NCBI GenBank assembly: GCA_008080565.1 | Contig: VIKE01000017.1 | Span: forward strand, 1 to 64,000 | DNA from: Rhodocyclaceae bacterium | GTDB lineage: Bacteria > Pseudomonadota > Gammaproteobacteria > Burkholderiales > Rhodocyclaceae | DNA: 64,000 bases | Direction: 5' to 3' | In this document: positions 29,787 through 39,055 of the stretch, piece after piece | Position numbering within the stretch: the stretch's first letter is position 1 | How the letters are laid out: every line of letters starts with the position of its first letter | Position numbers and translations under genes: made by a program | The notes under the pieces: model-generated | What the model was told of the DNA's origin: nothing | The model's database searches: none | What the model saw: the letters and a program-made list of their open reading frames with translations, nothing else

Positions 29787-30667
29787 TTGTAAAACCTCTG
29801 CTCTCCGGGTGGCCGGGTTTTGAAGCGCTTGTGCAACCAGAAATACTGCTCCGGCATGCGCAGCACCTGGCTTTCAATAAATTTGTTCATGAATTCGGTA
29901 TCGGCCTCGACGCTCTCGCCAGGAAAATTCTCCCACGGCGGCATCACCTCAATTTCGTAGCCATCCGGCACCTGCCGGCAGATGACCGGCACGACGCGCG
30001 CATTGGTCAGGCGAACCAGCCGCGACAACGCGGGAATGGTCGCCGCCTGAACACCGAAGAAAGGCACGAAAATCGACTCCTTGGGCCCAAAATCCATGTC
30101 CGGCAGGTAATAAAACGGGTGTCCATCCTTCATCGCCCTGACGATCTTGCGCATGCCATCCTGACGCGAGAGGAGTATCGCCTCGTTGAAACGCATCCGG
30201 CCATCATAAAGCAACTTGTTGAGGACCGGATTCTTCTGGTTCGAGAAGACACTGCATCCGGTCACGTGCATCGAGATCACCGTCCCGCCCGCATCCAGCC
30301 CGACGAAATGCGGCGAAAGCATGACCACCGGCCTGCCCTCGGGATCAGTCAGATGCTCGACCCCGTGAATGCGAATGATGCGCTCCAGCCGCTCCCGCGA
30401 CGCCCACCATCCTAACGTGCGGTCGAGCACGGCCTGGGCGAAGGCGACAAAATGGGCGCGCGCCAGCGCTTCCCGCTCAGCTTCGCTTTTCTCGGGAAAG
30501 CACAGGCGCAGGTTGGTCAGTGCGACTTTGCGCCGGCTACGACCCAACGCGTAGAGCAGACGCCCCAGCCCGCGCCCCAGCCAACGCAGCACGGAAAGCG
30601 GCAACCAGTGCAGCAACCAGAGAAAACCGACCAGAACTTGAGTAAGAAATATCTTCAAGGAATTCAC
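29783..30667 (-). CDS. Lipid A biosynthesis acyltransferase (LpxL/HtrB family), second copy
   Basis: It transfers a secondary acyl chain to lipid A at the inner membrane. A GTG overlapping the stop of the preceding acyltransferase (GTGA) gives 294 residues with a membrane anchor near the N-terminus (FLTQVLVGFLWLLHWLPL). The catalytic HX4D motif is HFVGLD near residue 126, followed by NKKNP-like SNQKNPVLNKL. Whether it is the lauroyl or the myristoyl enzyme cannot be decided. Confidence 0.88.
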   Translation of the reverse strand: MNSLKIFLTQVLVGFLWLLHWLPLSVLRWLGRGLGRLLYALGRSRRKVALTNLRLCFPEKSEAEREALARAHFVAFAQAVLDRTLGWWASRERLERIIRIHGVEHLTDPEGRPVVMLSPHFVGLDAGGTVISMHVTGCSVFSNQKNPVLNKLLYDGRMRFNEAILLSRQDGMRKIVRAMKDGHPFYYLPDMDFGPKESIFVPFFGVQAATIPALSRLVRLTNARVVPVICRQVPDGYEIEVMPPWENFPGESVEADTEFMNKFIESQVLRMPEQYFWLHKRFKTRPPGEQRFYK

Positions 30668-31506
30668 TCCGCCGGTGGCGCGTCGGCACCGGCCGGTCGT
30701 TTGTACCGGTTGTAGCCCCACAGATATTGGCTTGGACACTGGCGGATCAGCGTCTCAATTTCGAAATTGATCTGCTGCGCCCGGTCGACCGTGGAACCCG
30801 CCAGCGGATTCGTAGTTGGCTGAAAATGCACGCGGTAACCGCGCCCGCCGGGCAGGCGCTCGCCCCAGGTCAGTAGCGACGCTGCTCCGGTTTCGGTGAG
30901 CCGAGCTGCCAGCGTCATCGTGTAGGCGTATCGACCAAAAAATTTGAGCCAGGCACCCTCACCGGTCTTCGGCGCCTGATCGGGTAGCATGCCGACCATT
31001 TCGCCCCTCTTCAACGCCTTGATCAAGGCGCGCACGCCAGAGAGATCGGCTGGCGCCAGATGCAAATGGGCCCGTTTGCGGCCGGTCAGGATCAGTTCCT
31101 GGGCTACCGCTGATTTTGGTGCGCGGTAAAGCACCGTAATGTCACCGAACGACGAAAGATACTGCGCGGTGATCTCGAAACAGCCGAGGTGCGGGGTCAG
31201 AAAGACGATGCCCTTGCCGGCCTGTTGCGCCGCCTCGACATGCTCCCAGCCAACCACTTCGGCCACCAGCGGAATCGCTTCCTCGAGCGGGCGCATCCAG
31301 ATGCGGGCCAGTTCCAGCATCTGCTTGCCCGTTTCGGCCGCCACCTTGCCACGCAATGACGGCGGGAGACCTGCCTGCGCAATGTTTTCGCGGAGATGAC
31401 GACGATAGGTCGGCGACAACCAGTAAGTCAGGCGTCCGAGCCAGCCTCCCAGCAGGTGCAGGACGCTCAGGGGCAGGCGGGAGAGGATGCGAAAGATAAA
31501 AACCAT
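30664..31506 (-). CDS. Lipid A biosynthesis acyltransferase (LpxL/HtrB family), first copy
   Basis: The protein has 280 residues with an N-terminal membrane helix (FRILSRLPLSVLHLLGGWLG). The catalytic motif is HLGCFE near residue 112, an HX4E form accepted in this family. LLPDQAPKTGEGAWLKFFG near 172 matches the conserved second motif. It pairs with the downstream copy; both probably complete hexa-acylation of lipid A. Confidence 0.88.
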   Translation of the reverse strand: MVFIFRILSRLPLSVLHLLGGWLGRLTYWLSPTYRRHLRENIAQAGLPPSLRGKVAAETGKQMLELARIWMRPLEEAIPLVAEVVGWEHVEAAQQAGKGIVFLTPHLGCFEITAQYLSSFGDITVLYRAPKSAVAQELILTGRKRAHLHLAPADLSGVRALIKALKRGEMVGMLPDQAPKTGEGAWLKFFGRYAYTMTLAARLTETGAASLLTWGERLPGGRGYRVHFQPTTNPLAGSTVDRAQQINFEIETLIRQCPSQYLWGYNRYKRPAGADAPPAE

Positions 31507-31616
31507 GAAGCCCCGGGGGTTGAATCCCCCTCAGAAAAGTTTAATATTATCCGTTCGCCGAGTTAAACAGACAACTTGCGGGGCGACTAATAAATACTGC
31601 TAAAGCGTCACCGCTC

Positions 31617-31653
31617 GTGGTCCGAAGCAGGTAGCGCCGGATAAAAGGACCAC
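31617..31653 (+). promoter_or_regulatory. metK leader hairpin
   Basis: A perfect 7-bp stem, GTGGTCC and GGACCAC, encloses a 23-base loop. The right arm ends one base before the GGAG ribosome site (31655-31658) of metK. The placement suggests control of translation, but I cannot match it to a known riboswitch class. Confidence 0.4.
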
Positions 31654-31664
31654 TGGAGCATCTC

Positions 31665-32796
31665 ATGAGCGAATATTTCTTCACTTCCGAATCCGTCGGC
31701 GAAGGCCACCCGGACAAGGTTGCCGACCAGATTTCCGACGCCATCCTCGACGCCATCCTGGCTCAGGACAAGCATTCCCGCGTTGCCGCCGAAACCCTGT
31801 GCAACACCGGCCTGGTCGTCTTGGCTGGTGAAATCACCACCAACGCCAACGTCGATTACATTCAGGTCGCCCGCGAGACGATCAAGCGCATCGGCTATGA
31901 CAACACCGAATACGGCATCGACTACAAGGGTTGTGCCGTGCTCGTCGCCTACGACAAGCAGAGCCCTGACATCGCCCAAGGCGTGGACAAGGCCTACGAC
32001 GACAACCTCAATCAGGGTGCCGGCGACCAGGGCCTGATGTTCGGCTACGCCTGCGACGAAACCCCGTCGCTGATGCCAGCGTCAGGCCATGCTGCGCAAG
32101 GACGGCCGCCTGCCCTGGGCGCGCCCGGATGCCAAGTCGCAGGTCACCATCAAGTACGTCGATGGCAAACCGGATTCGATCGATACCATCGTCCTGTCCA
32201 CCCAGCATTCACCGGATATCAGCCTCGAAGATCTGCGCGAAGCGACCATTGAACAGATCATCAAGCCAGTGCTGCCGAAGGAACTGATCAAGGGCAACAT
32301 CAAGTTCCTGGTTAACCCGACCGGCCGTTTCGTCGTCGGCGGCCCGCAAGGTGACTGTGGTCTGACCGGCCGCAAGATCATCGTTGACACCTACGGCGGT
32401 GCTGCACCGCACGGTGGCGGCGCCTTCTCCGGCAAGGATCCCTCCAAGGTTGACCGTTCTGCTGCCTACGCCGGCCGCTACGTCGCAAAGAACATCGTTG
32501 CCGCCGGCCTTGCCTCGCGCTGCCTGGTTCAGGTTTCCTACGCCATTGGTGTTGCCGAGCCGACCTCGGTCATGGTCGATACGTTCGGCACCGGCAAGGT
32601 CAGCAATGAAACGCTCACCGCGTTGATCAAAAAGCACTTCGATCTGCGCCCGAAGGGCATCGTCAACATGCTCGACCTGCTCCGTCCGATTTACCAGAAG
32701 ACTGCTGCCTATGGCCACTTCGGTCGCGATGAGCCGGAGTTCACTTGGGAAGCGACCGACCGCGCCAATTTGCTCAAATCGGACGCCGGCCTGTAA
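31665..32796 (+). pseudogene. metK: S-adenosylmethionine synthetase, interrupted by a 32-bp deletion
   Basis: It makes SAM from methionine and ATP. The first frame (from 31665) reads [22 protein letters not shown] to [20 protein letters not shown]. The reading then breaks near 32080 and resumes in another frame with [20 protein letters not shown], running to the normal end at 32796 with [19 protein letters not shown]. The family has about 11 residues (PAPIxYAHRLV) where this sequence has one base, so about 32 bp are missing. Everything else is intact. Because metK is normally essential, an assembly or sequencing error is a real possibility; a second genomic copy is the other. Confidence 0.85.
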
Positions 32797-32825
32797 AACA
32801 GGAGCATTGTGAAGTTTTGCGAGAA

Positions 32826-32849
32826 GGGAGCCTAAACGGCTCCCTTTTT
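32826..32849 (+). terminator. Rho-independent terminator after metK
   Basis: A 7-bp stem, GGGAGCC and GGCTCCC, with a 5-base loop is followed by TTTTTC. It lies 29 bases past the metK stop. Confidence 0.9.
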
Positions 32850-32866
32850 CGTTAAAATCGCCAAAT

Positions 32867-34063
32867 ATGCTGAAAAAAATTCCCATTGAACAGCTAACGC
32901 TGGGCATGCATCTGCAGGCCTTCTGCGGCGCCTGGCTGGAACACCCGTTCTGGCGAACGAAATTCGTCCTCAGCGACCCGAATGACCTCACGCTGATTCG
33001 TGAAAGCACGATCACCGAAGTCTGGATCGACGTTTCCAAAGGGCTGGATATCGACGTCGCCGGCACGGATCAGGTCGTGGCGGTTGAAGAGATTCCCGAG
33101 CCTCCGCCCGTCGTTCAGGAAAAGGCATCGTTCAACGACGAGGTCAAACGCGCCGCCAAAATCTGCGCCAAGGGCAAGGAAGCGGTTGTTTCGATGTTCC
33201 AGGAAGCGCGCATGGGCAAAGCCATCGAAGCTGAAGCCGCCGCACCGCTGGTCGAGGAAATTTCCAATTCCGTGATGCGCAATCCGGGTGCGTTGATCAG
33301 CCTGGCCCGCCTGAAAATTGCCGACGACTACACCTTCATGCATTCGGTGGCGGTCTGCGCCCTGATGATCGCGCTGTCCCGGAAACTGGGACTGGACGAG
33401 CAGCAAACCCGCGATGCCGGCATGGCGGGGCTGTTGCACGACTTGGGCAAGGCGATGATTCCGCTGGAAATCTTGAACAAGCCAGGCAAGCTGACCGAGG
33501 AAGAGTTCGCCCTCGTCAAGACGCATCCGGAAGAAGGCCACAAGTTGTTGCTGGCAGGCAAAGGCATTACCGATATCGTCAAGGATGTCTGCCTGCACCA
33601 TCACGAAAAGATCGACGGCAGCGGCTACCCGAAGGGTCTCAACGGCGAAACGATGAGCCTGTTTGCCAAGATGGGTGCCGTTTGCGACGTGTACGATGCA
33701 ATTACCTCGAATCGCCCCTACAAGGCCGGTTGGGATCCAGCCGAATCGATCAAACGGATGGCTGAATGGAAGGGGCATTTTGACCCGACCGTTTTTCAGG
33801 CTTTTGTCAAAAGCCTGGGGATCTACCCGGTTGGCTCGCTGGTCAGACTGGAATCGGGGAAATTGGGCGTCGTCGTCGAGCAAGGCGAACAGTCGCTGCT
33901 CAAACCCAAGGTCCGGGTCTTTTTCTCAATCAAGTCGCAGGCCTACATCAAGCCTGAGCTGATCGACATCGCCCGCAGCCCGGAGAAAATCGCCGGCCGC
34001 GAAGAAGCAGCGAAGTGGGGCATCAAGGACATCGATCGCTACTGGGCCGGCGACAAAACCTGA
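32867..34063 (+). CDS. HD-GYP domain protein, probable cyclic-di-GMP phosphodiesterase
   Basis: The protein has 398 residues. The N-terminal 60 residues (MLKKIPIEQLTLGMHLQAF) are of the DUF3391 type that precedes HD-GYP domains. The HD-GYP domain spans about 145-310: MHSVAVCALM, LLHDLGK with the HD pair, HHHEKIDGSGYPKGL with the GYP motif, and DVYDAITSNRPYK. All metal ligands expected for c-di-GMP hydrolysis are present. A beta-rich tail of about 80 residues follows. It stands alone between metK and ahcY. Confidence 0.9.
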   Translation: MLKKIPIEQLTLGMHLQAFCGAWLEHPFWRTKFVLSDPNDLTLIRESTITEVWIDVSKGLDIDVAGTDQVVAVEEIPEPPPVVQEKASFNDEVKRAAKICAKGKEAVVSMFQEARMGKAIEAEAAAPLVEEISNSVMRNPGALISLARLKIADDYTFMHSVAVCALMIALSRKLGLDEQQTRDAGMAGLLHDLGKAMIPLEILNKPGKLTEEEFALVKTHPEEGHKLLLAGKGITDIVKDVCLHHHEKIDGSGYPKGLNGETMSLFAKMGAVCDVYDAITSNRPYKAGWDPAESIKRMAEWKGHFDPTVFQAFVKSLGIYPVGSLVRLESGKLGVVVEQGEQSLLKPKVRVFFSIKSQAYIKPELIDIARSPEKIAGREEAAKWGIKDIDRYWAGDKT

Positions 34064-34086
34064 AAACGGCTTTATAATCCGTCCCC

Positions 34087-34200
34087 TACCGAGGAGCGCT
34101 GCAGGAGATCACCCCCAGGCTCGGTTTGAAACCGCGCTCACTGTTCAACCCTGCCGGGCGCAGGGGGTTCGGTGAGACACCGCCTCCTCCCCGTCACAGT
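34087..34200 (+). promoter_or_regulatory. S-adenosylhomocysteine (SAH) riboswitch
   Basis: The leader of ahcY begins CCGAGGAGCGCTGCAGGAG and has the matching GGCTCGG arm about 25 bases later, the hallmark of the SAH riboswitch of beta- and gammaproteobacteria. A second stem-loop region (GGGGGTTCGGTGAGACACC) follows. It ends close to the TTAGGAG ribosome site of ahcY. SAH binding would raise ahcY expression. Confidence 0.85.
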
Positions 34201-34216
34201 TTATTAGGAGCTTACT

Positions 34217-35641
<1,425 letters not shown>

Positions 35642-35647
35642 GAAGCC

Positions 35648-35998
35648 ATGCGCCTGCTTGCCATCTGGATCATCAACGCGCTCGCCCTGCTGGCGCTGCC
35701 GTACGTCGTGCCGTCGGTCCAGGTGGCAAGTTTCGGCACGGCGCTGGTCGTCGCCCTCGTTCTCGGGCTGATCAACGCCGTGCTGCGGCCACTGCTGATC
35801 TTGCTGACCCTGCCGGTCACGCTGCTGACGCTGGGCCTGTTCATTTTCGTCATCAATGCCCTGCTCTTTCAGCTGGCCGGCAATCTGGTCGATGGCTTCA
35901 ACGTCGGCGGCTTCTGGCCGGCATTGTTCGGTTCGGTCGTCTACAGCGTGATTTCCTGGGCGCTAAGCGCCCTGTTTTTGTCGGCAAAGGGCAAGTAA
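35648..35998 (+). CDS. Phage-holin-family (YvlD-like) four-helix membrane protein
   Basis: A 116-residue protein with four hydrophobic helices (about 3-25, 28-50, 53-75, 84-110). GLINAVLRPLLILLTLPVTL is typical of the holin superfamily IV/YvlD group. It is found next to ahcY and metF in many betaproteobacteria and is unlikely to be a phage gene. It starts six bases after ahcY and tlyA follows directly. Confidence 0.8.
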   Translation: MRLLAIWIINALALLALPYVVPSVQVASFGTALVVALVLGLINAVLRPLLILLTLPVTLLTLGLFIFVINALLFQLAGNLVDGFNVGGFWPALFGSVVYSVISWALSALFLSAKGK

Positions 35999-36742
35999 TT
36001 GCCGCGGGCCGATCAACTGCTGGTCGAAGCCGGCCTTGCCGCCTCCCGCACAGCCGCCCAACGGCTGATTGCCGCCGGCCGGGTGAGCTGGTCGGGCGGC
36101 ACCATCGTCAAACCGGCTTTCGATTTAGCCCCAAAAACGCCGTTGACCGTGGAAGCCGACCCGGAAGACCGTTTCGTCTCGCGTGGCGGGCTCAAACTGG
36201 CCGGCGCGCTGACCGAAACCGGTATTTCGGCTGACGGCAAGCATTGTCTCGATGTCGGCCAATCGACCGGCGGCTTCACCGACTGTCTTCTGCAGGCGGG
36301 CGCCGCTCACGTGGTCGGCGTCGATGTCGGCCACGGGCAATTGCATTCCCGGCTGGCCGGCGACCCGCGCGTCACGGCGCTCGAAGGCATCAACTGTCGG
36401 GCGCTGAGCCCGGCAGATCTGGGCGAAGCCGTACCGGAAGGTGGCTTCGCATTGATCGTCGGCGACGTGTCCTTCATTTCGATGACGCTCATCCTGCCGC
36501 AACTGCCTGCCCTGCTCGCTGCCGACGGCGACCTGCTGCTGCTCATCAAACCACAGTTCGAAGTCGGCCCGGCCAATATCGGCAAGGGCGGCATCGTCCG
36601 CGATCCGACGCTTTATGCCGGCGTCGAACGCAAGTTTTTCGATTTAGCCCAGAATTTCCGGTTGACCGTGAAAGCCTGGCTGAACAGCCCGATTACCGGC
36701 GGTGATGGCAACCGCGAATTTTTCATCTGGTTGAAAAAATGA
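35999..36742 (+). CDS. tlyA: TlyA family rRNA 2'-O-methyltransferase
   Basis: The family carries an N-terminal S4 RNA-binding domain and a FtsJ-like SAM methyltransferase domain and methylates rRNA cytidines. The start is a TTG directly after the stop of the preceding gene. The S4 domain (ADQLLVEAGLAASRTAAQRL) covers residues 1-60, then FVSRGGLKLAGAL, the SAM motif CLDVGQSTGGFTDCLL near 83 and GDVSFISMTLILPQL near 155. KPQFEVGP is the usual catalytic-region motif. Two copies of the dispersed repeat are read in frame, giving FDLAPKTPLTVE and FDLAQNFRLTVK. Some would call this a hemolysin; the methyltransferase function is better supported. Confidence 0.88.
   Translation: MPRADQLLVEAGLAASRTAAQRLIAAGRVSWSGGTIVKPAFDLAPKTPLTVEADPEDRFVSRGGLKLAGALTETGISADGKHCLDVGQSTGGFTDCLLQAGAAHVVGVDVGHGQLHSRLAGDPRVTALEGINCRALSPADLGEAVPEGGFALIVGDVSFISMTLILPQLPALLAADGDLLLLIKPQFEVGPANIGKGGIVRDPTLYAGVERKFFDLAQNFRLTVKAWLNSPITGGDGNREFFIWLKK
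36119..36154 (+). repeat. Dispersed TTGACCGTG repeat, copy 5, inside tlyA
   Basis: TTCGATTTAGCCCC, a short A-rich stretch, then GCCGTTGACCGTGGAA. It encodes FDLAPKTPLTVE of TlyA in frame. Confidence 0.65.
36638..36673 (+). repeat. Dispersed TTGACCGTG repeat, copy 6, inside tlyA
   Basis: TTCGATTTAGCCC, then AGAATTTCCGGTTGACCGTG. It shares 13 bases at its left end with copy 5 and encodes FDLAQNFRLTVK in frame. Confidence 0.65.
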
Positions 36743-37563
36743 CTACAGAAATCTCCATCGAATTTTTCCCGCCGCAAACGCCGGAAGGCGTCGACAAGCT
36801 GCGCGCCGTTCGTGCCGAACTGGCCAAACTGAATCCCGCCTTCTTCTCGGTCACCTTCGGCGCCGGCGGTTCGACCCGCGAGCGCACCTTTGCCGTGGTC
36901 AAGGAAATCGCCGCCGAAGGCTACGACGCCGCACCGCACCTGTCGTGCATCGGCTCGACGCGTGACAACATTCGCGAAATCCTCAACGAATACAAGGCCG
37001 CCGGCATCAGGCGCACCGTTGCCCTGCGCGGCGACCTGCCCTCGGGCATGGCGGAAACCGGCGAGTTCCGCTACGCCAACGAACTCGTTGAATTCATCCG
37101 GGCCGAAACCGGCGACTGGTTCAGCATCGAAGTCGCCGCCTACCCGGAATGGCACCCGCAGGCGCGCAGCCCGAAGGACGACCTCGACGCCTTCGCGCGC
37201 AAGGTCAAGGCCGGCGCCAACTCGGCCATCACCCAGTATTTCTACAACGCCGACGCCTACTTCCATTTCGTCGACGAAGCCCGGGCACTGGGCATCGATG
37301 TCCCCATCGTGCCCGGCATCATGCCCATCGTCGGCTTCACCAAGCTGGCCCGTTTCTCGGACGCCTGCGGCGCCGAACTACCACGCTGGATGCGCAAAAA
37401 ATTCGAAAGCTACGGCGATGACAGCGACTCGATCCGCGCTTTCGGCCTCGATGTTGTAACCGAACTGTGCGAACGCCTGCTCAAGGGCGGCGCACCGGGA
37501 CTGCATTTTTACGCCATGAACCAATCGGCGCTGACCACCGAAATCTGCCGCCGCCTCGGGTAA
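36739..37563 (+). CDS. metF: Methylenetetrahydrofolate reductase
   Basis: It reduces methylene-THF to methyl-THF for methionine synthesis, with FAD. The protein has 274 residues as a TIM barrel. The N-terminus is EISIEFFPPQTPEGVDKL with the catalytic Glu, then TFGAGGSTRERT near 38, LRGDLP near 96 and ITQYFYNADAY near 163. Its start overlaps the tlyA stop by four bases. With metK and ahcY it forms a methyl-cycle group. Confidence 0.95.
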   Translation: MTTEISIEFFPPQTPEGVDKLRAVRAELAKLNPAFFSVTFGAGGSTRERTFAVVKEIAAEGYDAAPHLSCIGSTRDNIREILNEYKAAGIRRTVALRGDLPSGMAETGEFRYANELVEFIRAETGDWFSIEVAAYPEWHPQARSPKDDLDAFARKVKAGANSAITQYFYNADAYFHFVDEARALGIDVPIVPGIMPIVGFTKLARFSDACGAELPRWMRKKFESYGDDSDSIRAFGLDVVTELCERLLKGGAPGLHFYAMNQSALTTEICRRLG

Positions 37564-37570
37564 AGTCGGT

Positions 37571-37607
37571 TGCTGCGGTCAACCGTAAAAAAGGCCCAAA
37601 ATCAAAA
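37571..37607 (-). repeat. Dispersed TTGACCGTG repeat, copy 7
   Basis: On the minus strand: TTTGATTTTGGGCC, a T run, then ACGGTTGACCGCAGCAA. It lies between metF and its terminator; the right end has diverged. Confidence 0.65.
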
Positions 37608-37629
37608 TGCCCGCTGACGCGGGCATTTT
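37604..37629. terminator. Bidirectional terminator between metF and the MscS gene
   Basis: An 11-bp perfect stem, AAAATGCCCGC and GCGGGCATTTT, with a 4-base loop. It serves the convergent metF and mechanosensitive-channel genes. Confidence 0.9.
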
Positions 37630-37639
37630 CTTGTACGGC

Positions 37640-38464
37640 TCAAGCCGCTTGCGTAACAAATACATTCTGGGCCGGCATCGGCGCCGGAAAACCGGCCTCA
37701 GCCAGCGCTTCGCGCAGCACCTTGTTGGTATCGAAATATACCTGCCAGTAATGGTCGTTGTGGCAATACGGACGCACGGCGAGGACTGGCCCGACCAGCG
37801 TGAAGTCGAGGATTTCGACATCCACCTTCGGCTCGGGCAGGACATTCGGAATCGCCGCAATCTTCTCGCGGAGGAGAACCATGGCCGCCTGATGATCAGC
37901 CGCCCCCGACAACTGGCATTTCAGATCGACGCGGCGAAACGGATTGACCGTGAAATTCTGGATCGTGTCGCTGAACACCTTGTTGTTGCCGAGAATGGTC
38001 TGGACGTTGTCCGGCGTGTTGATGGTCGTCGTAAACAAGCCCAACTCAGCCACGGTGCCCGTCACGCCGGCGACCGAGACAAAATCGCCGACCTTCATCG
38101 GGCGCAACACGACCATGAAGGCGCCCGCCGCAAAATGCGCCAACAAGCCCGACCAAGCCATGCCGATGGCCACACCGCCTGCCGCAATCAGCGCTGCGAA
38201 GGTCGTCGTCTGGATCCCGAAGTAGCCGAGAATCCCGATCACCAGCAGCACGTTGAGGGTCACGCTGACGATCGAGCCAATGTAGCGCAACAAGGTCGGA
38301 TCGACTTTCTGCTTCTCCAGCGCCGAACGCACCATTCGTAGCGCCATGCCGATCAGCCAGCGGCCGACTACCCAGAAAACGATGGCAGCCAGCAATTTGA
38401 GCCCCACCTCCGTCGCCGTTGTGACCAAAATATCCTGATAGCGTGAAATATCCTGCTCTGTCAT
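37640..38464 (-). CDS. Small-conductance mechanosensitive channel (MscS family)
   Basis: The protein has 274 residues with three membrane helices (about 20-42, 60-85, 92-125). The pore helix shows the Gly/Ala pattern AALIAAGGVAIGMAWSGLLA, then the beta domain (RPMKVGDFVSVAGVTGTV) and the alpha/beta C-terminal domain. Length and order fit E. coli MscS. It should release osmolytes on osmotic downshock. It stands alone upstream of the tRNA cluster. Confidence 0.9.
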   Translation of the reverse strand: MTEQDISRYQDILVTTATEVGLKLLAAIVFWVVGRWLIGMALRMVRSALEKQKVDPTLLRYIGSIVSVTLNVLLVIGILGYFGIQTTTFAALIAAGGVAIGMAWSGLLAHFAAGAFMVVLRPMKVGDFVSVAGVTGTVAELGLFTTTINTPDNVQTILGNNKVFSDTIQNFTVNPFRRVDLKCQLSGAADHQAAMVLLREKIAAIPNVLPEPKVDVEILDFTLVGPVLAVRPYCHNDHYWQVYFDTNKVLREALAEAGFPAPMPAQNVFVTQAA

Positions 38465-38598
38465 GGTGTTCTCCTTAAAAATTGCGATTGGGTCCTTTCA
38501 CTCAACAGCCCTGAATGACAATTTATTCTAGTCGCATGATCGGTACTGCATAGCCGGATCACACCTCTCCTCACAATTCTTCACAGAGGCGTTTTCCG

Positions 38599-38627
38599 TT
38601 GACGGTCATGGTCACCGTCTATATAAT
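38599..38627 (+). promoter_or_regulatory. Sigma70 promoter of the tRNA cluster
   Basis: TTGACG at 38599-38604, a 17-base spacer and a perfect TATAAT at 38622-38627. The first tRNA gene starts 18 bases later. A GC-rich stretch after the -10 could be the usual discriminator for stringent control. Confidence 0.85.
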
Positions 38628-38645
38628 GCGCGCTCCCGGTAGGTC

Positions 38646-38721
38646 GGGTCGGTAGCTCAGTCGGTAGAGCAGCGGACTTTTAATCCGTTGGTCCCGAGTT
38701 CGAATCTCGGCCGACCCACCA
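38646..38721 (+). tRNA. tRNA-Lys (UUU)
   Basis: A 76-base cloverleaf with encoded CCA. The acceptor GGGTCGG pairs with CCGACCC; the anticodon loop CTTTTAA gives anticodon TTT; the T loop is TTCGAAT. Confidence 0.97.
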
Positions 38722-38738
38722 GCAAAAACAGGGAACGT

Positions 38739-38814
38739 GGGGCGCTAGCTCAGTTGGTAGAGCAGCGGACTCTTAATCCGTAGGTCGACAGTTCGAATCT
38801 GTCGCGCCCCACCA
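38739..38814 (+). tRNA. tRNA-Lys (CUU)
   Basis: A 76-base cloverleaf with encoded CCA. The acceptor GGGGCGC pairs with GCGCCCC; the anticodon loop CTCTTAA gives anticodon CTT. Its anticodon arm is nearly identical to that of the first gene, so this is a paralogous Lys pair. Confidence 0.97.
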
Positions 38815-38906
38815 TAAATTCCAAGCACTCAGCCAAAACGCGAATCGCGGCTTATTGTTTAGATTGCACCGCCAATTGCGGTGTAGCAGCAAAAACGATT
38901 ATCGGA

Positions 38907-38982
38907 CGCGGGGTGGAGCAGTTGGCAGCTCGTCGGGCTCATAACCCGAAGGTCGCAGGTTCAAGTCCTGCCCCCGCAACCA
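38907..38982 (+). tRNA. Initiator tRNA-fMet (CAU)
   Basis: Initiator features are clear: C1 opposite A72 (CGCGGGG against CCCCGCA), three G-C pairs in the anticodon stem (GGGCTCATAACCC) and encoded CCA. It has 76 bases. Confidence 0.95.
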
Positions 38983-38998
38983 AACCCCCGCAACCAAA
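38971..38998 (+). repeat. Tandem duplication of the tRNA-fMet 3' end
   Basis: The 14 bases CCCCCGCAACCAAA occur twice in a row (38971-38984 and 38985-38998). The first copy forms the 3' end of the tRNA; the second is outside it. This resembles an attachment-site scar. Confidence 0.7.
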
Positions 38999-39007
38999 GG
39001 ATTCCAG

Positions 39008-39042
39008 AAAAAAGGCCAGTCACGCGACTGGCCTTTTTCTTT
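39008..39042. terminator. Bidirectional terminator after the tRNA genes
   Basis: Stem GGCCAGT and ACTGGCC with a 6-base loop, A run before and T run after. It separates the tRNA cluster from the convergent ProQ-like gene. Confidence 0.9.
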
Positions 39043-39055
39043 GTCTGGCGCCTCG

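Noticed and set aside
30784-30797. Another copy of the dispersed repeat (GGTCGACCGTGGAA)
   Set aside because: The core has one mismatch and the upstream T-rich and GATTTT parts are absent; probably chance within an acyltransferase gene.
31520-31664. A known SAM riboswitch before metK
   Set aside because: I cannot find the conserved core of SAM-I, SAM-II or SAM-IV; only a simple hairpin is clear.
38591-38610. A degenerate dispersed-repeat copy before the tRNA genes
   Set aside because: The TTTTCCGTTGACGG resemblance is explained by the -35 box of the tRNA promoter.
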